Shown piece by piece: positions 41,107 through 48,282 of a DNA stretch of 64,000 bases. The DNA is from Clostridiales bacterium (GTDB lineage Bacteria; Bacillota; Clostridia; Lachnospirales; Lachnospiraceae). The notes under the pieces are model-generated. The model did no database searches, was not told where the DNA came from, and worked only from the letters and a program-made list of their open reading frames with translations. The stretch lies in the NCBI GenBank assembly GCA_018365455.1, contig JAGZJZ010000023.1:42207-106206 (forward strand), in the 5' to 3' direction. The translations under genes and the position numbers were made by a program. How positions within the stretch are numbered: the stretch's first letter is position 1; every line of letters starts with the position of its first letter.

Positions 41107-43047
41107 CTATTCCTTTTTATAAAAAGCGCACGCATAGCCGTCTGCCCGGAGCGGCAGCCCATCCGCCCACTCTGGCTGTTCCGCCATGACCGCACACATC
41201 TCCTCCACGGAGCCGATTCCCTCCGGCACCTCCGCTATAATCTCATCATGGCAGTGCATGACAATGGGATAGCCCCTTTCCTCCACCCGGAGCATGGACT
41301 CTCCCAATAAATCCCTTGCCGTCCCCTGCACAATATTCTCTACCAGCTTCGGACCGTAAGTCTCAATCCGGCTCCATTTCTTGTTTTCCGCAATCCCCTC
41401 ATAGGTTAGCCCGTTCCTGTCAAACCTGTTCAATGCCATCCTGGGTTTTACATAGGATAGTTTCCTGCCAGACGGCAGTTCCACACACAGAATCCCGCTC
41501 TTATATTCAAAGACGATTCTCCCCGCCCTCGTTTTCTTTTTCTCCGTGACCGCCTTTACCGCCGCCGCATCCACATCCCACCAGAACTGTGTGATATGGG
41601 GATTGGCACTCCTCCAGGCAGATACCAACGGGGCAAGTTCTTCCTCTACCAGCCCCATATCCAAAGCGCCCATGGAAGTCAATGCTCCCACTGCTCCGCC
41701 GTACCCCAAAGCCAGTTCTGAAATCTTCCCTTTCTGGCGGAGCGGGGAGCCTTTTGTCACTTTCTCCATCGGCACATGGAACATAGCGGATGCCGAAGCT
41801 TCATAGATTTTCCCGTGGGAAGCAAACACATCCAGCCTCCACTGCTCCCCGGACAGCCATGCCAGCACCCTCGCCTCAATGGCAGAAAAATCTGCCACCA
41901 CAAAACGGCAGCCTTGCTTTGGAATAAAAGCGGTGCGGATAAGTTCCGACAGCACATTCGGTGTAGAATCATAAAACAACTCTACATCTTCATACCGCCC
42001 CTCTTTCACTAGGTTTCTTGCCAGTTCCAAATCCGGGATATGGTTTTGGGGCAGATTCTGCACCTGCACCAATCTCCCTGCCCACCGGCCTGTTCTGTTG
42101 GCTCCGTAAAACTGCAGTAAGCCATGCACCCGTCCGTCCGAACAGACAGACCTCTCCATGGCCTCATACTTCTTCACAGATGTCTTCGCCATCAAAAGCC
42201 GGAGCCTTAAAAGCTCCTGCACCTCCCCGTCTGATTCCTCAATCAGTCCGGCCACTGCCTTTTTCGACAGGCTTTCTATCTCCACGCCATTCTCCCCCAG
42301 CCATGATTTTATCTGCGCCACGGAATTGGGATTCTCCAGCCCGGTCAGTTCAAACGCCCTCTTTGTTACGACATCCTTATACAGTAGATCACAGGACACC
42401 GCCTGTTGTACTAACTTCCTGTCCACCAATACGCCCCGGTCATTGATTTTCTGGTCCAGGCGGTACAACTCCATCTCACTTTCTACAATGGGGAAATGCA
42501 GTAACTTCCTCCGTATCCCTTTCTCCACATCCACGTCCCGGATACAGTAAGCCTTAAACATTTTCCACTTCTCCGGCGCATGGCAGGGCAGGTTCCGTGT
42601 CCTTCCGCCGTTGGCTTTGGTAGGTTTGCACGGCACACAAAAATACCGGATTAAATCCTTCCCTTCCTTCATCTTCTGTAGTTCCAGCCCAAGTACAACC
42701 CCTACTTCCTCTAAAGAACGGGGCAAGGCAAGCATAGCCGCCTGTACTGCGCTGCAATGCCAGGAATCCGGGGAAAGATATCTCCCGAAGTGCTTAGAAA
42801 GGCAGGTGCGCTCAAAATTGGCATTAAATGCTGTCTTCACCACCGCATCATCAAAAATGGCATCCGCCACTTCTCCTGGCAGTTCCTCACCCTGCGCCAA
42901 ATCTACCACCTGCGTTTTTCCACCGTCAAAGGAATAGGCAATCAGCAGGACTTCAAAAGCAGGGCTGTCCGCATAAGCGTAAACCCCGCATTTTATCAAA
43001 TCCACATCGCTATACGTCTCAATGTCAATTTCCAATACTCTTCCCAT
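41107..43047 (-). CDS. Family A DNA polymerase
   Basis: 646 residues from the ATG with AAAGGAG nine bases upstream; the longer frame runs over the end of the DUF2815 gene leader. The N-terminal exonuclease part begins EIDIETYSDVDL with the DxE pair. The polymerase palm has VVADFSAIEARVLAWLSGE (motif A), RQKGKISELALGYGGAVGAL (motif B) and IVMHCHDEIIAEVPEG (motif C). Both activities look intact. It copies the phage genome together with the VapE protein. This phage polymerase type is common in Firmicute siphoviruses. Confidence 0.93.
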   Translation of the reverse strand: MGRVLEIDIETYSDVDLIKCGVYAYADSPAFEVLLIAYSFDGGKTQVVDLAQGEELPGEVADAIFDDAVVKTAFNANFERTCLSKHFGRYLSPDSWHCSAVQAAMLALPRSLEEVGVVLGLELQKMKEGKDLIRYFCVPCKPTKANGGRTRNLPCHAPEKWKMFKAYCIRDVDVEKGIRRKLLHFPIVESEMELYRLDQKINDRGVLVDRKLVQQAVSCDLLYKDVVTKRAFELTGLENPNSVAQIKSWLGENGVEIESLSKKAVAGLIEESDGEVQELLRLRLLMAKTSVKKYEAMERSVCSDGRVHGLLQFYGANRTGRWAGRLVQVQNLPQNHIPDLELARNLVKEGRYEDVELFYDSTPNVLSELIRTAFIPKQGCRFVVADFSAIEARVLAWLSGEQWRLDVFASHGKIYEASASAMFHVPMEKVTKGSPLRQKGKISELALGYGGAVGALTSMGALDMGLVEEELAPLVSAWRSANPHITQFWWDVDAAAVKAVTEKKKTRAGRIVFEYKSGILCVELPSGRKLSYVKPRMALNRFDRNGLTYEGIAENKKWSRIETYGPKLVENIVQGTARDLLGESMLRVEERGYPIVMHCHDEIIAEVPEGIGSVEEMCAVMAEQPEWADGLPLRADGYACAFYKKE

Positions 43048-43108
43048 TGCAAGACTCCTTTCCCCACATGATGAATAACGGGCAGCGGTCACCCGCCGCC
43101 CTATAAAT

Positions 43109-43663
43109 CTATCCAAGGAAATCATCCTCACCCGCTACAGCATCAAAATCTTCCTCCGCATTGCTCCTGCCGCCCAGGGATTCCCCATCACGCAGCTTCT
43201 GGATATTCCCAAGTCCTGCCGCAATTCCACGGTTTCCATTATTGTTGAACCCATAAAAATTCACACTGATCCTGCCATAACACCCGGAATACACCTCCGA
43301 CTGGTCAAGAATGGGCTGCACGTTCTTATCCACCACCTGCGGGGCCTGCCTGCTGTTGGCGTTAAAGAAATAATTGTCCGCATAGGCTTCATCCTCCGGG
43401 CGGTCAATATCCCCGTCACGAAGCGGCAGTTTCAAATTCGCCGGAACCTTCCCACCCCACTTGGACACGGAATCTTTCTTCGCCTGCTCAATGGCTCTCT
43501 TAATCTTTTCCACAGTCTCCGTATCCGACTTTGGAATGATGGCTGATACCGAATACTTCGGGTCTCCCCCGTTCACTGCATTAGGTTCCCAGCAATGCAG
43601 GTAAGAAAACCTGCAGGGTACAATCACTTTCGTTACACTTACATTCGCATTCTCATTTTCCAT
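43109..43663 (-). CDS. DUF2815 single-strand DNA-binding-like protein
   Basis: 184 residues. VIVPCRFSYLHCWEPNAVNG and YSVSAIIPKSDTETVEKIK near the start and VYSGCYGRISVNFYGFNNNG later are the DUF2815 pattern, an OB-fold similar to T7 gp2.5-type binding proteins. The C-terminal end is acidic (EEDFDAVAGEDDFLG), as in single-strand DNA-binding proteins that recruit partners. It sits between the DUF2800 nuclease and the polymerase, so it likely coats single strands during replication or recombination. Confidence 0.88.
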   Translation of the reverse strand: MENENANVSVTKVIVPCRFSYLHCWEPNAVNGGDPKYSVSAIIPKSDTETVEKIKRAIEQAKKDSVSKWGGKVPANLKLPLRDGDIDRPEDEAYADNYFFNANSRQAPQVVDKNVQPILDQSEVYSGCYGRISVNFYGFNNNGNRGIAAGLGNIQKLRDGESLGGRSNAEEDFDAVAGEDDFLG

Positions 43664-43664
43664 C

Positions 43665-44801
43665 TTAATCTGCCTCCTTAAATTCCGCCTCTGCGGTTGC
43701 TATCATCACTGCTTCCCTCTTATCCGATTCCGTCACCAGGGTAATCTTGCCCTGGGGCTTATACACCAGCTTCCCAAGCACCTCTGCAAACTTCTTCTTG
43801 CCCATCAGCTTCTTCATCTCCGTGATGCCCACCAAAGTGCTCTTATAAATATCCGTATATCCGGCAGCCTTCGCCACCTCCGCCACTTCCTCCTCATCCG
43901 TATACTTCCGGTTGCTCCGACCTTCCACTAGCTTAAATCCTACCCACTGCTTCCCGTGGGTAATAGCTTCATCCGTGGCAAAAGCATACACATCTGCCGC
44001 CCACTTCGCCAGGTCATCCGCAACCTTCAAAACCTCCGCAATCTCCTCATCCGACAGCAGTGCGGGAGGCTGAAACTCCATCTGCGCCAGTCTCAGGTAT
44101 TCCTCTGCCCTCGCCCTGCAGGTATCCTTCGCCTTGCAGAATCGGCACCAGGAGCCGCACCGGAACTCTCCCTCACCATGGATGGCAAGCTGTGCCTTCG
44201 GCTTCAATTCCTTCTCCACCCACTCCATCAGGTCACCAACGGAGAGCTCCCAGGTACTGACGCTCTCCAGCCTCGGCTGGTAAATCGTCATCCGCACCGT
44301 ATCAATATCATAAATAGCATCAAACAATTCTAACGCCCCAAGCCCATACAGCATCATCTGCGGATTCCATTCCGCCTCCACAGCAACGCCTTTCCCATAT
44401 TTCAGGTCAATGACTGTCAAAGCTCCGTCCGCAACAATCACAAGATCCCCGGTTCCAAACCCTTCCGGCACATAGTCAGAATAATCCAGATGCTGCTCAA
44501 TCAACACAATCGGATCTGGACAGTTCTGCCTCGCCAGTTCAATCTGCTCCATGGCATAAGCTACATACTCATCCGTGCATTCTTCCATCTCGTCACAGTC
44601 ATAATCCGACACTGGACGCTTGGAACGCCGCTTCAGCAGCCGTTTCAGCTTATGCTCCGCCAGGGCATGGGCGGCAGTGCCTTCCTCCGCATACACACTC
44701 CTCGTATCTTTCGTGAACTGCTCCTCCAGCCTTGCGGATGGCGTACAGTTCAGCCACCGTTTGGAAGAAGAAGCCGACAACAGCGCATGTCTCCCCATCA
44801 C
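43665..44801 (-). CDS. DUF2800 PD-(D/E)XK nuclease
   Basis: 378 residues. It opens with GRHALLSASSSKRWLNCTPS, a hallmark of DUF2800 proteins. The nuclease core is GTGDLVIVADGALTVIDLKYG, with D of GTGDL and DxK in IDLKYGKG, followed by QMMLYGLGAL. Four cysteines in FRCGSWCRFCKAKDTC suggest an Fe-S or zinc cluster as in Cas4/AddB-like nucleases. Together with DUF2815 it probably forms a recombination pair. It overlaps the preceding gene by 4 bases. Confidence 0.9.
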   Translation of the reverse strand: MMGRHALLSASSSKRWLNCTPSARLEEQFTKDTRSVYAEEGTAAHALAEHKLKRLLKRRSKRPVSDYDCDEMEECTDEYVAYAMEQIELARQNCPDPIVLIEQHLDYSDYVPEGFGTGDLVIVADGALTVIDLKYGKGVAVEAEWNPQMMLYGLGALELFDAIYDIDTVRMTIYQPRLESVSTWELSVGDLMEWVEKELKPKAQLAIHGEGEFRCGSWCRFCKAKDTCRARAEEYLRLAQMEFQPPALLSDEEIAEVLKVADDLAKWAADVYAFATDEAITHGKQWVGFKLVEGRSNRKYTDEEEVAEVAKAAGYTDIYKSTLVGITEMKKLMGKKKFAEVLGKLVYKPQGKITLVTESDKREAVMIATAEAEFKEAD

Positions 44802-45142
44802 AGCACCTTCGCTTCTGCAAGCAGCGCCTGATAATCCTCTTGCTTCACCGCAGACAGCTTCGCCGCCCCATATTTTCCCAGCAGTTCCTTAATTTCCTTA
44901 GTTTTACCCTCCTGTGACTTTTCCGACAGAACCATACGGATATCCTCCACAGCCACCTTCTGTTCCTCTTTTCTCTTATCTGCCTTAGCCACGGCTGTGC
45001 TTTTATCCACTGTGGCCTCCCCTGTTTTACTCTCCTGCTTTGCATTCGGCTTTGCTTCTTCCACAGCCTGTCCTGCCAGTTCCCGCAGGCCTTCCACAAC
45101 CATGGCAAGCCCGTCAGCCATCTTCAACAATTCACTTCCCAT
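44798..45142 (-). CDS. Conserved early phage protein, unknown
   Basis: 114 residues. A helical start (ELLKMADGLAMVVEGLREL), a charged linker rich in Lys and Glu, and a C-terminal IRMVLSEKSQEGKTKEIKEL with KYGAAKLSAVKQEDYQALLA. This shape is seen in proteins linked to single-strand annealing genes in Lachnospiraceae phages. Some databases call it an rRNA biogenesis protein, which I do not trust. Overlaps both neighbours closely. Confidence 0.65.
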   Translation of the reverse strand: MGSELLKMADGLAMVVEGLRELAGQAVEEAKPNAKQESKTGEATVDKSTAVAKADKRKEEQKVAVEDIRMVLSEKSQEGKTKEIKELLGKYGAAKLSAVKQEDYQALLAEAKVL

Positions 45143-45526
45143 CTAAATCTCCTCCATTTCTTCCAGCTTCTCAATCAGTTCCTCAGAAAACATGGTACAG
45201 AGCAGCAAGTCCTCCCCTATCTCCCTTGCGTCAAAATACTTCGCTCTGCCGCCGTACTCCCGACAGGCTTCCTCAATCCGCTTTTGCTTCTCCTCATCCG
45301 TCTCATTCCCAAACACCCATATCTCATCCACCTGCTTTGCCAGCCGGGAGATTAAAAGATGCTCCACCGCCCCGCCAAGCTCGTCCTGGAACATTCCATG
45401 GAAGTTCAGATAGGCACTGACCGGGATAACACCCTTATGCGCCGCATAGCGGCAATACTCCTGCGCCCTCGCCCTGTCATTCTCCTCATTCCCTGTCAGT
45501 TTCGTAACAACCATTACCAGCTTCAT
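45143..45526 (-). CDS. DUF4406-like protein, first paralogue in map order
   Basis: 127 residues. ARAQEYCRYAAHKGVIPVSAY and LAKQVDEIWVFGNE are shared in pattern with the next gene upstream, so the two are paralogues. The fold resembles nucleoside 2-deoxyribosyltransferases (DUF4406 group), in which the N-terminal K-VMVV and the WVFG strand line the nucleotide site. The usual catalytic glutamate is uncertain. Possible roles: nucleotide salvage or hydrolysis during phage growth. Its start overlaps the paralogue stop by 4 bases. Confidence 0.7.
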   Translation of the reverse strand: MKLVMVVTKLTGNEENDRARAQEYCRYAAHKGVIPVSAYLNFHGMFQDELGGAVEHLLISRLAKQVDEIWVFGNETDEEKQKRIEEACREYGGRAKYFDAREIGEDLLLCTMFSEELIEKLEEMEEI

Positions 45527-45846
45527 ACCTCGCTGCCTCCTTCCGCATTTTCCTTAAACCAGATGTGGATGCCATGCTCCACTGCAAACCGGATTTCCTG
45601 CTCCATGCCCTCGGTAGCCTCCCCAAACACCCACATCTCGTCACAGCCAAGCAGCAGCTCCAGCCCCATGGCAATCCCGTCTGCCCGTTCTTTCAAACTG
45701 TCTTCTTTCAAAAACTGCGGAAACAGCAGATGGGGAGCAATGGGAAGATTCCCCTCCTCATAAGCCCTCCGGCAATACCTCGCCGCCTTTGCGCTGTTCC
45801 CTTCCACATCCCCACGGAAGGGGCTGCAGATAAACACCTTTTTCAT
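45523..45846 (-). CDS. DUF4406-like protein, second paralogue
   Basis: 107 residues. KKVFICSPFRGDVEGNSAKA and ARYCRRAYEEGNLPIAPHLL are the typical DUF4406 start. ELLLGCDEMWVFGEATEGME completes the nucleoside 2-deoxyribosyltransferase-like fold, with E in the last segment as a candidate catalytic residue. It lies in a tight run of overlapping early genes and starts within the stop of the small gene upstream (ATGA). Confidence 0.75.
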   Translation of the reverse strand: MKKVFICSPFRGDVEGNSAKAARYCRRAYEEGNLPIAPHLLFPQFLKEDSLKERADGIAMGLELLLGCDEMWVFGEATEGMEQEIRFAVEHGIHIWFKENAEGGSEV

Positions 45847-45989
45847 AATTTCTGCATCCCCTTTCCATACAGAGTTTCTGATTCCTTTTTTCTGAGCAAA
45901 AATCCGGGTAAGCCCTTCTTTGCTTTATCTTTTGAGACTGTAATTTGTGGATTTTCACCACCTTTTACAATAATTCGGATTGTTTTCAT
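45843..45989 (-). CDS. Small early protein of 48 residues
   Basis: The ATG follows AAAGGAG by 10 bases, and the stop overlaps the next start by 4 bases. The peptide begins MKTIRIIVKGGENPQITVSK and is basic in the middle (KAKKGLPGFLLRKK). Strong start signal and coupling make it real. No family recognised; small proteins at this place are common in phages of the same type. Confidence 0.65.
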   Translation of the reverse strand: MKTIRIIVKGGENPQITVSKDKAKKGLPGFLLRKKESETLYGKGMQKL

Positions 45990-46082
45990 CACCCGCAGTC
46001 TCCTTTCACAATTGGGTCCTATTGAATGCCCTACTATATAGCCACGAGAGAATCACAAATTAAACCAGCTTCCATAACTTTT

Positions 46083-46475
46083 TTATTTTATCAGGAATTT
46101 TTTTAATCTCTTAGACACAGCCATTGTAGAAATACTCAACTCCTTACCTATTTCAGCCATAGCTTTTTCCTCAAAATAATACTTCTGTACAATCATGGCA
46201 TCCTTACCGTCCAATTTCTGAATGGCCCGGTGAAGTCTTTCCTTTTCTTCAAAATCTATCATTATTTGCTCAATATCCGTTCTTTCATCTGCAAACTGCT
46301 TTGGAAGATGCCCTTCCCGGCTTTCCTGCATAAATTCCAACGAATTATGCCGCCTTGTTTCAGTCCGGTTCCTTCTGGATTGCGTTTTCTCCATCTCAAT
46401 CATAATTTCTCCAATGTTATCATCCACTTCAAGTTCCAACCTTTCCCCGGTCATAAATTCATATTTTATTTTCAT
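46083..46475 (-). CDS. Sigma-70 region-4-like protein
   Basis: 130 residues. The C-terminal 60 are a sigma region 4 pattern: ERLHRAIQKLDGKDAMIVQK and AMAEIGKELSISTMAVSKRL, the latter a clear HTH. The N-terminal part is charged (KTQSRRNRTETRRHNSLEF) and lacks region 2, so it is not a full sigma factor. It may direct polymerase to early phage promoters. It follows a strong terminator and precedes the replication genes. Confidence 0.8.
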   Translation of the reverse strand: MKIKYEFMTGERLELEVDDNIGEIMIEMEKTQSRRNRTETRRHNSLEFMQESREGHLPKQFADERTDIEQIMIDFEEKERLHRAIQKLDGKDAMIVQKYYFEEKAMAEIGKELSISTMAVSKRLKKFLIK

Positions 46476-46530
46476 GCTGTTCCTTTCTTTACCCGTGAGT
46501 AAAGCAGCAACAGCAGATTGGAAAAGGGCA

Positions 46531-46578
46531 AAAAAATAGCCGGAGTAAGCTGTAATTCTGCTTTACTCCGGCTATTTG
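46531..46578 (-). terminator. Strong terminator between zinc-ribbon and sigma-like genes
   Basis: AATAGCCGGAGTAA (46535-46548) pairs with TTACTCCGGCTATT with one bulge; on the minus strand a run of seven T follows. It limits read-through from the early promoter into the replication operon, so an antiterminator or a second promoter is implied. Confidence 0.88.
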
Positions 46579-46620
46579 GTGTCTCGCATTTGCGGACCCT
46601 TTGCTCGGTAGGTTACTTAG

Positions 46621-46797
46621 TTATTGAGTTATCAATTCTTCTTTCTTGTCCTTCTGGCTGGTGCAAATTTGGCAGCGGACTTGTACGATGTTCCGGCAAT
46701 GGGGACACTTCAGTTCCACCCAAATTTCTCCGTTTGACGAGGAATAAAAATCAAAAGCCCGTTTCCTGCATAGCGGACAGTGAATTTTTTCTTTCAT
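46621..46797 (-). CDS. Zinc-ribbon protein (Com-like)
   Basis: 58 residues from the ATG after AAGGAG. Two CxxC pairs, IHCPLCRKRAF and ELKCPHCRNIV, plus RCQIC form a zinc ribbon like that of phage Com proteins. It is the first gene behind the early promoter and operator. Given the strong terminator right after it, it might regulate read-through or translation. An upstream ATG at 46833 overlaps the operator and is less likely. Confidence 0.75.
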   Translation of the reverse strand: MKEKIHCPLCRKRAFDFYSSSNGEIWVELKCPHCRNIVQVRCQICTSQKDKKEELITQ

Positions 46798-46812
46798 ATG
46801 CCTCTCCTTCCC

Positions 46813-46832
46813 TGTCAATCCACTGGTTGACA
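46813..46832. promoter_or_regulatory. Repressor operator, TGTCAA-N8-TTGACA
   Basis: An exact inverted repeat, TGTCAA at 46813-46818 and TTGACA at 46827-46832. Another operator of the same design is at 48149-48168. Single TTGACA half-sites lie at 46855-46860 and 46870-46875. It sits where early transcription should start. Confidence 0.7.
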
Positions 46833-46861
46833 AAATATCTAAAAAAATTTTAATTTGACAA
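46833..46861 (-). promoter_or_regulatory. Early promoter
   Basis: TTGTCA (46856-46861, minus) and ATATTT (46833-46838) are 17 bases apart. The -35 overlaps a TTGACA half-site, and the start point falls in the operator, so the XRE protein would block it. Confidence 0.55.
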
Positions 46862-46892
46862 CCATTTACTTGACACGTACTCTTTTAAATCA

Positions 46893-46915
46893 GCACTCTG
46901 TTACCCACAGAGTGC
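46893..46915 (-). terminator. Hairpin after the immA-like gene
   Basis: GCACTCTG (46893-46900) and CAGAGTGC (46908-46915) pair exactly. The T-run after it is poor (TGATTTAAAAG). It is likely the terminator of the repressor operon or a pause site. Confidence 0.5.
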
Positions 46916-46935
46916 CTGTCAGATACTGGAACATG

Positions 46936-47691
46936 TCAATAATTTACATTTGCAAATCTAACATCCTGATTGGAACATCCGGTAAGTCCCAACTGAACAA
47001 GCCGTATTTTAGCAGAAGCTGGCGATACTTGAAATATCCTGGAAAGTGCCTCTGTGATGTCTGTTTCACTATGGTGGTTGTTCTCCTGCATATCTAATGC
47101 CACACTGACAAATGGCGTCTTTGGCATTAAAATAGCAGCACTGAAATACTTAGCCTGGTGCTCCAGCCAATCTGTATCTGTAATCAGCCTTCGTTTACCT
47201 GCCGTTCCTGATCCGCCCTCAATATCTATTTTCCGGCATTCGGTAATACCTGATCGCGGCTTTATCCCCTGACTTTGGTAATTTGTGTGCGTATAATAAT
47301 CAGAGTGGAATATCCAATGCCCGCATTCGTGCCCTATGGTGGACCGGAGCCGGTACTCCTTCCTATCCTCCAATACGGTATTATCAATCATCATAGTTCC
47401 TCTATCCACATACAGATAATCAGCACATTTTTCCCGTGGCAGATACACAGGAACTCTTTCTGTATTTTGAAATATCATCCTGCCTAAAATCAGGCCACAA
47501 TGAGACAAATAAGTGTAATCTAACGCCAGATCGAGATAAATTTCTGCAAAGGCTTCTATATCCACTGGCTGCGGATTTTTCAACACAGTAGATTTGTAGT
47601 CTTTCAACAGTTCTTCCGCATGTTCATCAATTTCAGCATTACTCATAATAGGAATCCTGTTTCTGCTCTTTCTTAACCTTGGCTGGTACAT
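46936..47691 (-). CDS. ImmA/IrrE-type metallopeptidase
   Basis: 251 residues. The zinc motif HECGH lies near residues 125-129 (STIGHECGHWIFHSD), and the third ligand is the glutamate in WLEHQAKYFSAAILMP, whose end is typical of ImmA. An N-terminal helical part precedes. In ICEBs1 and phi105-type systems, the partner cuts the XRE repressor upon DNA damage and so lifts immunity. Here it follows the XRE gene by 7 bases, which fits that pair. The C-terminal region (LSRIFQVSPASAKIRLVQLG) resembles a regulatory HTH-like helix pair. Confidence 0.88.
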   Translation of the reverse strand: MYQPRLRKSRNRIPIMSNAEIDEHAEELLKDYKSTVLKNPQPVDIEAFAEIYLDLALDYTYLSHCGLILGRMIFQNTERVPVYLPREKCADYLYVDRGTMMIDNTVLEDRKEYRLRSTIGHECGHWIFHSDYYTHTNYQSQGIKPRSGITECRKIDIEGGSGTAGKRRLITDTDWLEHQAKYFSAAILMPKTPFVSVALDMQENNHHSETDITEALSRIFQVSPASAKIRLVQLGLTGCSNQDVRFANVNY

Positions 47692-47698
47692 AGACAGA

Positions 47699-48088
47699 TC
47701 ACCCCTTCCTTGCTCTTAACTCATCCAAAAGAACCTGCCATTCTTTTTCTCCCGCACCGGTTTCCATCGAAAGCCGCAGCGCTTCTACTACATAACTGTT
47801 GCACAGCATATAATCGGCACAGTCCTGTGGTGTCGCAATATCACTGGATGACCGTGATTCTGCCGCCATATCATAAAGTGTATGGACTTCATCATCATTT
47901 AATAAGAGAAAGCAGGCCAGCGACTTCAACCTTTCTGCAGTAAACGCACTGCTCCTCCCTTTCTCCACTTCGCTATAAAACTGGGGTGATACTTTTATGG
48001 CTTTTGCCGTCTCCCGAAGAGACTTCCCCCTGCCCTTCCGCAGCGTCTCCACATATTTTCCAAATTCCAATCTATGATTTGTATTCAT
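47699..48088 (-). CDS. XRE-family phage repressor
   Basis: 129 residues from the ATG with AGGGAG ahead; a longer frame overlaps promoter elements. The HTH is SLRETAKAIKVSPQFYSEVE with KGRSSAF after it. It is followed by the ImmA-type protease gene, and palindromic operators of one design lie at 48149-48168 and 46813-46832, before its own promoter and at the early promoter. It probably keeps the prophage silent and controls itself. Confidence 0.88.
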   Translation of the reverse strand: MNTNHRLEFGKYVETLRKGRGKSLRETAKAIKVSPQFYSEVEKGRSSAFTAERLKSLACFLLLNDDEVHTLYDMAAESRSSSDIATPQDCADYMLCNSYVVEALRLSMETGAGEKEWQVLLDELRARKG

Positions 48089-48109
48089 GGCTGTTCTCCC
48101 TGAAAAGAT

Positions 48110-48139
48110 TTTATATGGTAAGCTTTTCCATAAAAACAA
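48110..48139 (-). promoter_or_regulatory. Promoter of the repressor operon
   Basis: TTGTTT (48134-48139) and TATAAA (48110-48115) are 18 bases apart on the minus strand, 22 bases before the XRE start. The operator sits 10 bases upstream of the -35 box. Confidence 0.55.
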
Positions 48140-48148
48140 ACATTTATT

Positions 48149-48168
48149 CGTCAACTTGTTCATTGACA
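48149..48168. promoter_or_regulatory. Repressor operator, CGTCAA-N8-TTGACA
   Basis: CGTCAA (48149-48154) and TTGACA (48163-48168) form an inverted repeat with the same 8-base spacer as the operator at 46813-46832, differing at one end base. Confidence 0.65.
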
Positions 48169-48209
48169 CATTTTTTTATAAAAGGGAACATTTCAGATAA
48201 ACAGAATTA

Positions 48210-48251
48210 AAAAATCCCTGACCGCCTGCTTTTAAAGTAAACAGTCAAGGA
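48210..48251 (-). terminator. Terminator after the HARE-HTH gene
   Basis: Minus-strand RNA UCCUUGACUG pairs with CGGUCAGGGA using two G-U pairs, followed by six U. It ends transcripts from the gene at 48283-49221 before the repressor promoter. Confidence 0.75.
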
Positions 48252-48282
48252 CTATCTTTTAAATAGAATTGTTATACATTCA

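Larger units (their letters stand above)
5833..48251 (-). mobile_element. Siphovirus-type prophage with serine recombinases
   Basis: A contiguous phage genome in the order immunity, replication, late regulation, packaging, head, tail, lysis, integration, nearly all on the minus strand. The length of about 42 kb suits a P27-terminase, HK97-fold siphovirus. The limits given are functional ones: the inverted repeat beyond the last recombinase on the left and the terminator beyond the repressor on the right. True attachment sites were not identified. The element could reach to the rlmD side at 49.59 kb or include the kinase cluster. A frame break in the portal gene suggests that the copy in this sequence cannot build particles. 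Confidence 0.85.

Noticed and set aside
46855..47097. Plus-strand 80-codon frame over the immA end
   Set aside because: No ribosome site, and it is the complement of the metallopeptidase gene.
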